Assembly: GCA_013176395.1 (NCBI GenBank)
Contig: JABMLP010000004.1
Location: 186,001 to 250,000 of the forward strand
DNA: 64,000 bases
DNA from: Venturia oleaginea
Taxonomy: Eukaryota; Ascomycota; Dothideomycetes; Venturiales; Venturiaceae
Reading direction: 5' to 3'
How positions within the stretch are numbered: the stretch's first letter is position 1; every line of letters starts with the position of its first letter. The notes under the pieces are model-generated. The model ran no database searches. It was not told the origin of the DNA and saw nothing but the letters and a program-made list of their open reading frames with translations. A program made the translations under genes and the position numbers. Positions 21,342 to 31,006 of the stretch are shown one piece after another.

Positions 21342-23671
21342 TTGAATCCTAATGAAGCGCCTCATTTTCTGAACAACCTTGGTACATCTAAGATGCTGGT
21401 CGAAGGAAAGATCGACGACGTACCAGCATGGGCCTTCATCGACACTGGTGCCGATAGGAATCTTCTAAGCGAGAAATTGGTCGACGAATGGAAACTACCC
21501 GTACGGTCGAAACGGCATCCATATCCACTAACTATCGCTGATGGAAGACCTGTCAACTTCAATGGAGGCATAGTGATCTACGAAGCAGACATAATCTTGT
21601 GGATACAAGGGAGGAAAGAACAGATTGTTCTAGACGTCACGAATATTGGAGACTCGGATTTGATCATTGGTCTGCCATGGCTTCGAACTCACAATCCGCA
21701 TATCGACTGAAGAACATTGACGCTCACGTTCCCAGACCAACGATATCCCGTGCAGGCTAGCATGCGCGCTAGAACACGGACAGCACAAAGACCTTTGCGG
21801 AAAAGGCCTACACACGTTGAAGTGGCATACTGCTATCGTCTCCAGACAGAGGAGGATAGGTCAGTGTTCCAAATTCCCCATGGGTACCAGGAATTTGCAG
21901 AACTTTTTAAAGGGGAATCGATCGAAGATTCTCTTCCACCACACCAACCATGGGATCATGAGATCAAGCTCAAGAATAATGAACAACCAAAGAAGTTCAA
22001 GATCTACCCATTGAGGGAAGATCAGCTTGAAACCTTTCGTGAATATATCGACGATTTCACGAAGAAGAAGTTCATCCGGGAGTCGAAGTCACCCGCCGGA
22101 TATTCAGTTTTCTACGTACCCAAGCCCGATGGTTCACAACGATTGTGTGTCGATTACCGACATCTAAATGAGATTTTGGTGAAGAATGCGTACACGCTGC
22201 CTTAATCCAGGAGTTGAGGGACAGACTCCAAGGAGCCAGATGATTCACGAAATTCGATATTCCTGCGGCTTTTCATCGAATTAGGATTAAGGAAGGTGAC
22301 GAGTGGAAGACAGCATTCCGCACTCACCTTGAGCACTACGAATACCTTGTCATGCCCTTTGGTTTGACAAACGCCCCTGCGACGCTGCAAGCCTATATGA
22401 ACAATGTGCTTCGCGAGCACTTAGACAAGTTTGTGTCTGTTTATATGGATGACATTTTGGTTTACTATCGAACGTTCGAAGAACACGCCAATCACGTTCG
22501 AACCGTCCTCCGCGCACTACAGATATTTAACTTGCGGCTGAAACCCTCGAAAAGCGAATTCCACAAGCAACGAATCAAGTTCGTTGGATGTTTTGTCTCT
22601 CAAGATGGACTTGAGATGGACCCGGAAATTTACCAGAAGGTCCGCGATTGGCCGGTACCCTCGAACGTCAAAGGAGTACAGTCATTTCACGCCTTCGCGA
22701 ATTATTATCGACAATTCATCGAAAGCTTTTCCGAAGTTGCAGAACCCCTCACGGGATTGATGAAGAAGGGGATTACCTTCGAATGGAACGAGCATGCGCA
22801 AAAGGCCTTTGACGCACTCAAGATACGGTTAACAACACCACCCATTCTGCAACTGTTTAACTCAGAAAAAATAGCCACAGTCGAGGCGGATGCGTCCGAT
22901 CGAGCCCTCGGAGCATGTCTCAGCCAACCCGATTCAGATGGAAAGCTAAGACCAGTAGCTTACCACGCACGAAAATTCCTGAAAGCAGAAGTCAACTACT
23001 CCACTTCAGACAAGGAACTCATGGCCATAGTTGATGCCTTCAAGCACTGGAAGCATTATCTTGAAGGAGCGAAACACAAGATTACCGTGTATTCCGATCA
23101 CAAGAACCTGCGGAATTTCACGACGACAAAGGAATTGAATCGACGGCAACTAAGATGGTCAGAAGAACTGTCATTTTACAACTTCCATATCCTTTACAAG
23201 AAAGGAAAGGGAAACGTTAACGCCGATGCATTAAGTCGACGAGAAGACTTCATGGCAGTAGAAAAAGAGAAAGTCGAACGCGCTTTGTTCCGACAGGAAG
23301 GTGATGCACTTGTGCACCAAGTCTCATCACTTCAGACAGGAAAGCCCTCTTATTGGCAAGAGGTCAGGAACGCGCAGCAAAAGGATCCAGATGTACAAGG
23401 CTACATTCAATCAGCAGATCAGAATACCCGTATTGAAGACGGATTGCTCCTCTTCAACAACTTGGTATATCTTCCCACGAGCCTTAGGAAACAGTACATC
23501 CTACATCAACACGAATCTCCACTCAATGGTCATTGCCGACCAGAGATTGTCCTTTCACGACTTCAGAATACCTTCTACTTCCCGCGCATGCGACAGGAAG
23601 TTTTCAAGGAAATAGGAAAGTGTGTTCTTTGCAAAAAGGCCAAGTACGAACGACAGAAACTGTCGCATTAG
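21342..23671 (+). pseudogene. Gypsy B pol: protease, RT, RNase H, integrase zinc finger (chimera copy 1)
   Basis: The retropepsin has the normal DTG (FIDTGADRNLL, near 21440). RT includes LCVDYRHLNE and YMDDILVYY, RNase H VEADASDRALGACLSQ, and the integrase zinc region begins at HESPLNGHCRPE and ends CVLCKKAKYE. Defects are TGA at 21708 (TGG to TGA), a 1-nt deletion near 22202 (acgctgcctta; copy 2 has acgctgccttta) and TGA near 22241. The integrase catalytic core is absent: after KLSH the sequence jumps to a chromodomain tail of another lineage. Confidence 0.9.
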
Positions 23672-23786
23672 ATACCTTTGAAAGTATCTACGGTGATGTT
23701 TTTCAAAACGACGGACCGAGTCTACGTCCTCCTAGGCGTACAAAAAGCAGAACCGCCCCAACGGAAACGGGGGAGAAGAAGGGTAA
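23672..23786 (+). pseudogene. Chromodomain tail of Gypsy A type fused to Gypsy B pol
   Basis: Reads ALDTFESIYGDVFQNDGPSL then RPPRRTKSRTAPTE, the counterpart of ALDAFESAYGNVLENDGPIL and RPQRLRSHR at the end of Gypsy A. It is in a different frame from the upstream RNase H/integrase zinc region. A purine tract (gggggagaagaagggtaa) leads into the LTR. Chimera copy 2 has the same join. Confidence 0.85.
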
Positions 23787-24066
23787 TGTCAAAGGATAGA
23801 TCCTTTCTCAACTTATCCTGGATGGATTCTTAGCACTACCTGGTAGTTCTCACGTGCGCCTAGCAGGGATTATTCAGGGACCGTTTCACATGCGCTTCTA
23901 CTCCTTTCTATTCTCTTCTCAGGACAGCATGTCCTTTTCCTACTTGGAAGATTATATATACAATTTGTTCTTCCTGTACCTACACTTTCTTCTTTGTACT
24001 TAGATACTTGAAATATAAGCTGTTTTCCCTCACTTGCGAAACACCTTTGAGGGTTGAACTCTTACA
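23787..24066 (+). repeat. 3' LTR of the chimeric Gypsy element
   Basis: The 280-bp LTR matches the four LTRs of the tandem array, with a few substitutions (for example gctgttttccctc for gctgtcttccctc). It directly follows the polypurine tract. Confidence 0.9.
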
Positions 24067-24844
24067 GGAAGGATGAATCTTTTACAACATTTTACCCACG
24101 ATTTGAGAAAGAGATTGCAAATGCAGAAGCAGAATCTTGGGAAGATTCTTCAAAAATTTCTTATCTCCGGAATGCTCTTCACCCAAAGTTAAAAACTCAT
24201 TTGATTGGAGCAAGCAGCTCCGATTTTGAGAATTATACAACTTTTGCTGCAAAATGTGAAGAGGTCAGCAATCAAATGGAACTATTTGGAGAATGGACAA
24301 TGAGTACCCAAAGAGAGAACAATAGCCAACAAGCTACAAACGCTCGATTGCCTCTGCCAAAAGTTACTACCAGCAGAGAAAACATGATGGAATGGGAACC
24401 CACAACCCCTATCCAAGTCAAATCAGCACGCAGTCAAAGGAATGTCAATGGATTTCCTTCAAAACGACCAATGGACCAGGCCTTGTTAGGAAAACGAGCT
24501 AAATGGGTTGAGAAATCAGAGATAGACAAGCGACGCAATGAAGGAAGATGCATTCGCTGTGGAAGAGATGACTGTCGTATTGAGCGATGTCCCTTAGCAG
24601 CAGCAATACCTCCATCTGCCCAAACTAGCTCAAATACCTCAGTGTCGCGAACAAAGGTCACAGAAGCAACTACTGAAGAAGAGAAGGAAACATATGACCA
24701 ATCGGGACACGCAGAAGTTGCAGCAGAATGGAGACACTTTCAACAGAATGGCAGAATGGATCAGAAGGGTGTTTACGTCAACATTGGTATCAATGAAATC
24801 CATTTCACACGAGCAATGTTTGACAATGGATGTGTGACGGGTTA
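24067..24844 (+). pseudogene. Gypsy gag fragment with zinc knuckle and start of protease
   Basis: Open frame with a retrotransposon gag core (FTTFYPRFEKEIANAEAESW, ISYLRNALHPKLKTHLIG), a zinc knuckle-like CIRCGRDDCRIERC, and an acidic linker. It reaches the protease active site as MFDNGCVTG before a stop at 24843-24845. The DNG triplet matches Gypsy A and D. The 5' end is cut by the LTR at 24066 and the rest of pol is missing. Confidence 0.83.
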
Positions 24845-25058
24845 AGATCATGCCTGGATACCAGAGAAAACCACCCAAATGTGCAATACAATCTAGCTAA
24901 GGAGGAAAAGATAGATACACAGTTGCAAAGTCCTTTTGAAGCAGATGCCAAGCCATTCACATGCTTGCCGCTGAATCATTCCGAGGTTTGACAGGAGATG
25001 CCAAGCCATTCACAGGCTTACCCTAGAGAGATAGGCAAAGCCTAGATAAAGGCCCAAG
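24845..25058. other. Unassigned spacer with a 26-bp direct repeat
   Basis: No coding potential recognised. The phrase gatgccaagccattcaca followed by g/t-gctt occurs twice (about 24948 and 24998). It is probably decayed Gypsy sequence interrupted by the solo LTR that follows. Confidence 0.4.
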
Positions 25059-25303
25059 TGTAAGAGTTCAACCCTCAAAGGTGTTTCGCAAGTGAGAGAA
25101 GACTGTGTAAGTGTAGGAAGGACGACTAGTATATATGTCCTCCGTATAAGAAAAAAGGACATGCTGTCCAGAGAAGTATGGAAAGGAATAGAAATACATG
25201 TGAAATAATCCTCAAACAATCCATGCTAGGCGCACGTGAAAGACTACCAGGTAGTGCTAAGAATCCATCCAGGATAAGTTGAGAAAGGATCTATCCTTTG
25301 ACA
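25059..25303 (-). repeat. Solo Gypsy LTR with 5-bp target duplication
   Basis: Minus-orientation LTR, TGTAAGAGTTC...CCTTTGACA (245 bp), flanked by ccaag at 25054-25058 and 25304-25308. The 5-bp duplication indicates an element insertion later reduced to one LTR by recombination. Confidence 0.9.
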
Positions 25304-25319
25304 CCAAGGGTCTAGCCCG

Positions 25320-25373
25320 TGACATTAACTACATTTAACTGCATTCGAATACCAACATAGTTCGATCATGACA
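25320..25373 (-). repeat. Fragment of the Gypsy C LTR
   Basis: The sequence ending acatagttcgatcatgaca matches the end of the LTR at 3999-4239. On the minus strand it directly follows the pogo transposase frame at 25374, so an element of the C family inserted into the pogo gene. Confidence 0.75.
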
Positions 25374-26708
25374 GTATGGCACTAGGCCTGTTGCTGCCAA
25401 GCCACTCTGGATATTACTCTTTGTGAGAGCCTCAATCCGTGCTTGTTTGAACGCGTGAAGAAACTCAGCGTTGTCCACGTGATTGATACCAAGGCGTAGA
25501 TGTTCACTGATTTGCCGACCATATTGTCACAGGCTATGGCCTAGATTGTGGTTCTCGGCTATGCTCTCAACCTTTGGAAACTGCTGGAAGATTCCACAAC
25601 CCCACCACCACTGATTATAAAACCATGTATTCTAGTCATTCTCTCTTTTCTTCAAGTTTGTAATACTCGTCAATCAGGATAGTCAATTGAAAAACATATT
25701 GACCACGCCTCTCACACATATGAGCGCTTGAGAGGTGAAAAGCAGCCTAAATCTAGAGGCTGTAGTAGATGGGATGAGTGTGCCGGCATACAAAGCGTGA
25801 TAATGGAGTGCTCTTTGCAGTAGTAATCAAATTCGGGTGTTGAATGACTGTTATGCCCATCGAGGATAAGAAGTCGATATCTTCCGATAGCCTTTGGTGC
25901 TCCTCTCAAAGATCTCAGATAACCACTTTAATCCAAGCTCATTACTTGTCCAGCCATTCTCGCTAAGAGCAACCACTCAGTCAGGTGGTAGAGCGGTGCC
26001 ATCATACCAAGTTGAGATGTGTACTTTGCCCTTGAAGATAACCATCGGAGGTAGATGCCAGCCGCATGCATTAATCGTCTCAATTGCAGTCACCCACTTA
26101 CGATCGCCTGGCTGTAATTGAGGAGGTCTACCCCGTCGATCTGAAGTAGTAACAACACGTGAGGTACTTGCAATACCCATTGCAAAGCCGGTTTCATCAA
26201 AGTTGTAGATGTCCTCATCTACAATGCCATATTTCCTAATTGTATTGTATACAAGCCGAAACTACGCCTCAACTATTGCCGGATCTTCGCATTGAGCTCT
26301 CTGATAATCATATTTCCGCGTCCATATCGATGGTAGGGCGGCTTGGCAGTTAACGAAGTTGTGAGGCCAGTTTTTACCGATTGAGGCTTCAGGGCCTAGG
26401 CGTTGTTCAAGTAAGATTTTTGCCGCATCGCGTACTGCAGAGACTTTAGGAGGATAGCCTCGTTCGTCCATTGAGAGGATCCACTGAAGGAGGACTTCCT
26501 CTTCGGTAGAGGTAAGCTTGTGGCCATTTGCACGCGAATCTACGCGTGCGACGCGTCCGTTGAGGCGTTTCGTGAGAGTAGCAGATGGTGTATTATATGC
26601 CAACGCTGCCTGGCGAATACTTGAGAATTGGCCTTTATGATAGGCCTGGGCCGTAAGAAGTAAATGTCCTTCTTTCTGCGCCTTTGTTAGGCGGTGTTGT
26701 GGCGGCAT
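25374..26708 (-). pseudogene. pogo-type transposase, inactivated
   Basis: Starts at MPPQHRLTKAQKEGHLLLTA, followed by a psq/CENP-B-like helix-turn-helix (SIRQAALAYNTPSATLTKRL). The catalytic core has YNFDETGFAMG (first D), LLILDGHNSH (second D) and LLQPLDLGCFSPLKRSY (third D). After the LTR insertion the frame resumes as YGRQISEHLRLGINHVDN and ends at GLVP. Two stops, TAG at 26262 and TGA at 25977, each replace a tryptophan codon conserved in related transposases, consistent with G-to-A transitions. The C-terminal ~100 residues are missing. Confidence 0.88.
25525..25716 (-). repeat. Solo LTR (192 bp) inserted in the pogo transposase
   Basis: TGTCACAGGC ... CCTCTCACA, flanked by catat at 25520-25524 and 25717-25721. 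Removing LTR and one catat rejoins the transposase frame at ...KRSYGRQ. A truncated inverted relative lies at 3535-3685. The internal region of this family is not recognised in the window. Confidence 0.88.
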
Positions 26709-27028
26709 TGAGGTGTATTGACGGGATGATGGCTTTCGTGAGTCGTTCGGTTGTATGAGTCGCTCGCTTGTGGATTACGTTAGCTGTGTTCGGGCCCTGC
26801 TGCATGATTGGGGAGGCGGCACCTCCGCCAGAATCAAAGGCGAGAGATAAGGCGAAAGGATTATTTAGTGCTTACGGTTCTTGTAGGGGTGCGCGGCCAT
26901 TTTGCGGAAGGGAGCGTTTTGAGATGTAATTCTAAGCGTCACGCTTTAGGAGATTGAAGCGGTTATTAGATCACGTGCCCTACCCCGGGGCAATCTCCAG
27001 TTCCTCCCATCAAAATCCAAAGTCCTTC

Positions 27029-27796
27029 GAGTAGGTGCGCGACACAGTAAGTAGTAAGGACGCATAGAAGGAGCCTATTGGCGGCAAATCTCCTCCCTGT
27101 AAGCTAGCAGACGTAGCCTTGAGCCTCTCCCCAGACTGTTGCGTCCCAGTTATGGCATTGGCAAGAGTAGGAGCGCGATATAGCAAGCAGGGAGAGCGAC
27201 TAGCAGCAGGTAGGCTCCGACTATAAGACGGCAGGTCTATAGCACGATCGGCGCCATACAATACGGCAGCTACCAGACAGCCTCGTCTACGGGCATACCC
27301 GGAGTATCACACTCAAGCAGCGAAATCACGACTACGATGGTTACTATTGTCTCCAGCATCACACAACCAAATACACTGCCGCATGGGAATCTGGTGCAAG
27401 GCAACTTTCACAAGCAGAAACATACTAGGGAACCCATTGGCCTTGAGGGATAAGGCGAAACAGATAGACAAAGCTGAGCACTAGAGGGAGACTGTAGGTA
27501 GAAGGATAGCGAAACACGAGACATTGCCTCTTGAGTCTACATAGCACAGATATACTAGCAGAGTGACCAGTATCTACAAGAGCCAGCGGGCATTTGGAGA
27601 TACTGGTTAAGGGGAAAAGAGGGAGGACCGAGGGGACAGCTGGTCTTGTTTCAGTGAACGGGGCGAAGTGGGGCGCGGTGGATTATATAATCTATCACGT
27701 GTCGGCTGTCTGATGAAGTCCTCCTAACCGGACATAGCTGCGTGATTAAGCGGCTGCAACCGAGTAGGATAAAATCAATCAATCAATCAATCAATC
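27029..27796 (+). mobile_element. Non-LTR-like element, 5'-truncated, with (AATC)n tail
   Basis: A relative of 8001-9595 in plus orientation, ending in taaaatcaatc repeats and flanked by up to 15 bp of direct repeat (aatccaaagtccttc at 27014-27028 and 27797-27811; the first bases are ambiguous with the tail). It holds only one copy of the ~353-bp block that is duplicated in the other copies. The insertion lies about 100 bp upstream of the kinase-like domain that follows. Confidence 0.82.
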
Positions 27797-27898
27797 AATC
27801 CAAAGTCCTTCTTTCTCTTCCATCGCTCAATCTTTCTCGATATCGTCTCTACACAATCTTTACGCTCGACTCTCATCATATCACATCCCCGGAAACAA

Positions 27899-28792
27899 AT
27901 TCCAGTATCTCGCGGGGAATTCATCTCCCTCGGAGCTGTCGGCTGGGTCCGCAAAATCGACAATCGCATCGCCTTGAAATGTCCTCTAGAAGATGAGTGC
28001 GCCAAATTCGCTCACGAAAACGAAATCTACGACATCTTTGGATCGTATCCTCCTCCTTGTCCTAATCTCTCGCAAAGCTTCTTACGGGTTTCAGCGGGCA
28101 ACTTTCTCGCCCTCTATACTGGCGGTACATTGGAAAAACGTTTGGGAGGACATCAAACTTGGAGCGCAGGGCCTAGTGGGGAAATTTTCATGAAAGTCAC
28201 ACAAAAAGAACCTATCAGTCTCGTTGAGCGATGGATCATGGAACTCTCAAATGCGGCTGAATGGATTGAATCTCTCGGATGGTGTCACACTGACATTCGA
28301 CCACCTAATCTACTTCTGGACGGTGACGATAATCTTAAACTCACCGACTTTGATTCTGTACAAAAGATTGGGACGCTTGCAGAAGGTAGCGCTGCTCCAT
28401 GGGCGCGTGTTCTCGGCCCTGAGGCAGGAGAAGAATGTGGATCATTCGGGTTTAACGGAGCCCGGTATGAGCAATTTGCTATAGGATCAGTGTTGTATCT
28501 TATGACTCGTGGGTATGAGCCGTATGAAGAAGGAACTATCGAGCCTGGAAAGGTGGTTGATCTCTTGCAGCAAATGGAATTCCCGCCACTGGGAGAAGAG
28601 AAACTGGATACGATTATAGAACGGTGCTGGAAAGGAAAATTTAACACTTTGAAAGATTTGGCCGGCGAGACCAAGCTCTTGCCTGGGGCTATTAGCCTTC
28701 CTCGCGCCACTGCTTTAGAAAAGAAGTACTGTAGCCGAATTCGAGGGGAATGTCAGCAACTGATTGAGGATGGGATCCTTAATAAGGATTGA
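27899..28792 (+). CDS. Atypical protein-kinase-like gene, 5' end unresolved
   Basis: The kinase fold is visible: a nucleotide-binding loop-like GEFISLGAVGWVRK, the lysine motif IALKCP, the catalytic loop CHTDIRPPNLLLD (HTD with R in place of K; HRDxxxxN is canonical) and LTDFDSVQ (DFD in place of DFG). A C-lobe follows with FGARY-like and Q/E-rich helices to TGA 28792. Such HxDLRPxN/DFD proteins form a large family in filamentous ascomycetes; whether they are active kinases is uncertain. The frame extends upstream to the non-LTR insertion without an ATG, so the start codon lies in an unseen exon or was lost. Partial gene or pseudogene. Confidence 0.7.
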   Translation: MPVSRGEFISLGAVGWVRKIDNRIALKCPLEDECAKFAHENEIYDIFGSYPPPCPNLSQSFLRVSAGNFLALYTGGTLEKRLGGHQTWSAGPSGEIFMKVTQKEPISLVERWIMELSNAAEWIESLGWCHTDIRPPNLLLDGDDNLKLTDFDSVQKIGTLAEGSAAPWARVLGPEAGEECGSFGFNGARYEQFAIGSVLYLMTRGYEPYEEGTIEPGKVVDLLQQMEFPPLGEEKLDTIIERCWKGKFNTLKDLAGETKLLPGAISLPRATALEKKYCSRIRGECQQLIEDGILNKD

Positions 28793-29105
28793 AAGCACTA
28801 CACTTGCATTTGGGAATGTCTTCGAAGACTCCCCCTCGCGATTGATTGACTGCACCATCGAACTGCGCTTGATTTCGAAATCATTATTTATCTGTCGATA
28901 CAGTTCGTACTTACTGATGTAAAGCTTGTAGATGTATGCCAAGGCGCACTAAATACCCCGCTCGCAATATGTCCCCTTCCTCCAACCTTTGGAATTCCCC
29001 GAACGCATGTTCCCTGGAGTGGATTGTCATCAAAGCCTAGAATTATGTTCATCCCTGATAAGACTTCCCCCTTATTACGTTGCCGGCCTATTAGTTGTTG
29101 GCTCC
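28793..29105. other. No gene seen
   Basis: Presumed 3' flank of the kinase-like gene followed by decayed sequence. No RNA gene, LTR or coding similarity was recognised. Confidence 0.5.
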
Positions 29106-29108
29106 ACG

Positions 29109-29802
29109 CTAATACAGTGATACGGATTCGTCGGCGTGAAAGGTTGATGTACGAATAATGCGACCGTTTTCAAGCAAGACTTTGTAGATGCTGTGGCCAT
29201 CGAAGCCAATGAATTTGCCTGCTAGGGAGCGATCTTTGAAGCCCTTGGTCTTCTTAGTGACGGCCCAGCCGTTGCTGGCAAAGATGAGTATGTTGGCGAC
29301 TAAGGGAGCAATGGAGGTCCAGGCCTCAAAGATGGTCATTGTAAGGCTGGAATGAGGTCCCAAGACGCGTACAAAGTTGGCGTAGGCATATGCGAGAGGC
29401 CAGTACTTGGTAGGAAGTTGTAAGGCAATCATTATAGGGTTTGCCATTGAGATAACGCCGCTGAAGCGCTCGGATCGAGGGTTCTGCTCAGGATTGTATG
29501 GAGTCGTGCAGTGGTGGGTAATGCCTTGAGAAAGGAGGACGGCTTTATCCGCTGCTTTGACGTATTCACCTCCATTATCAGTCTGGTAGAAATGTATTCG
29601 CATAGTAGCAGTCTCGTGGGTGAGCTTGAATTGCTGGAAGAGAGCAAAGGCCTGATCTTTGTGCTTCATGAAATGGACCTCAGAATAGCCAGTATAGTTA
29701 TCAATAAAGCTGACAACCCATAGTTCTCCGCGAAAACCACGCATTGGGTAGGGCCCAGTGACGTCTGAATGAATTAGATCGAGTTCGAAGCGCCCCCTCA
29801 TG
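29109..29802 (-). pseudogene. Copia integrase fragment (a third Copia lineage)
   Basis: Integrase core: LIHSDVTGPYPMRGFRGELW (first D), FYQTDNGGEYVK (second D) and a region at NPEQNPRSERFSG where the catalytic E follows (usually NGxxER). It continues into the conserved YWPLAYAYANFVRVLGP region. It lacks the zinc region and all RT sequence. The 5' end is cut at about 29803, where the pogo-derived hairpin begins. It is distinct in sequence from Copia copies 1 and 2. Confidence 0.85.
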
Positions 29803-29803
29803 A

Positions 29804-30230
29804 TGATGCGCGAAGAAACAGCGCACCTTCGAGACGCAATTGAGGCAGTTACAAAGCGTAAGAGTCGCAAAAGGAGATATATACGGACTGAGCAGACCTT
29901 GACAGCTGGTGAAGTAACTGACTTAGTTACTATAAGGGAGGGTGGTAATCGTAACGATGGTGAGAAGCCTGCGAAGAGGGTATTCCTACCTCACAAGTGC
30001 GGGAGTTATATGCCCAGTCTCGCCGCAACGGCCGCAGTGCCTCTCTCCACGTACCCTCTTCGCAGGCTTCTCACCATCGTTACGATTACCACCCTCCCTT
30101 ATAGTAACTAAGTCAGTTACTTCACCAGCTGTCAAGGTCTGCTCAGTCCGTATATATCTCCTTTTGCGACTCTTACGCTTTGTAACTGCCTCAATTGCGT
30201 CTCGAAGGCGCGCTGTTTCTTCGCGCATCA
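29804..30230. repeat. Long inverted repeat: 179-bp arms, 69-bp spacer
   Basis: Arm 1 is 29804-29982 and arm 2 is 30052-30230; they are reverse complements with about one visible mismatch. Both derive from the coding sequence of a pogo transposase C-terminus (EAVTKRKSRKRRYIRTEQTL), so the 179-bp block was duplicated in inverted orientation. The spacer 29983-30051 contains the zinc-knuckle coding end (CGRCGETGH) on the minus strand. Confidence 0.92.
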
Positions 30231-30584
30231 ACACCATTTCATGTGCTATCTGCTGCGCGCCTTTACTCAACTGCCTGACCTGCTCATCAATAGAACTTCT
30301 AGCTTTGTCAATCGCTTCGAGTTCGGCTCGCATTCGCGTCGAGGGCGCTGTCCGGCGCGTCGGCGTTGTACTGTTGTTCGAGGTACGCTATATATTACTG
30401 CAGCGCGTCTTTCGCTTTGGATTTGCTTTGAATTGATATCTGAGATAGCAAGGAATTTATCTCCTTCTTTATAGATCTTCTGCTTTTCGTGTTGTTGAGG
30501 CATTACGCGACGTTGTTACGAAGGCGGTTTACGTTTGTGAGGTGGCCCACTCGCTTGGGTGGCCCACTCGCTTGTGAAGTACGT
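29983..30584 (-). mobile_element. Internally deleted pogo element
   Basis: The right end has an inverted-repeat-like terminus beginning ACGTACTTCACAAGCGAGTG (minus strand from 30584) next to TA (30585-30586), and contains the doubled phrase ggcccactcgctt. The coding sequence starts at MPQQHEKQKIYKEGDKF (30503) with a helix-turn-helix, then passes directly to a C-terminal coiled region (EAIDKARSSIDEQVRQLSKG) and a zinc-knuckle-like CGRCGETGH. The whole DDE catalytic domain is missing at a join near 30320, so this is a non-autonomous derivative. Confidence 0.75.
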
Positions 30585-30586
30585 TA

Positions 30587-31006
30587 ACTTCTTCCCCTAT
30601 TAGTCTCCAACCATTTAACTTCTACTCTAATTGCATTACATCGTCTAAACGTGATGAGTCTGGGTCGGCTTCATGATTGGTCTATATATCATATCGGACG
30701 GATCAAATGTATTTTGGCTTATGATTGCGTTGAGCCGATTCAATGGGTTTCTTTCGGTGTAGAATGAGACAGTCTACTTTCTTCTTCCTTGGATTTCAGG
30801 CTTGAATTATAGATGGATGATTTATTACTTAGTCGAAAAGGGGATTATCGAACTCGCCATGATGTCGTCAAGTTTGGATGAGATGTACCACGGATTTATT
30901 TGGTGGGAAATCATCGGTATCGATATCGAGCTCACCTTACAGAAATACTCTCAACCACAAGATAAAACGAACTTGTATGGATTAAAATACCAAACCAGCT
31001 ATATAT
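30587..31006. other. Intergenic, nothing recognised
   Basis: AT-rich interval between the pogo relic and the 3' end of the CCE1-type gene. It probably contains the 3' UTR of the latter. The short plus-strand frame 30802-31071 overlaps that gene antisense and shows no family features. Confidence 0.5.

Larger units (their letters stand above)
25374..26780 (-). mobile_element. pogo-like DNA transposon, truncated and interrupted by a solo LTR
   Basis: The right end carries a probable terminal inverted repeat beginning ACGTAATCCACAAGCGAGCG (minus strand, from 26780) next to a TA dinucleotide (26781-26782), the pogo/Tc1 target. The transposase occupies 25374-26708. The left end is lost at the Gypsy C LTR fragment. 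A solo LTR (25525-25716) splits the gene. Confidence 0.82.
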
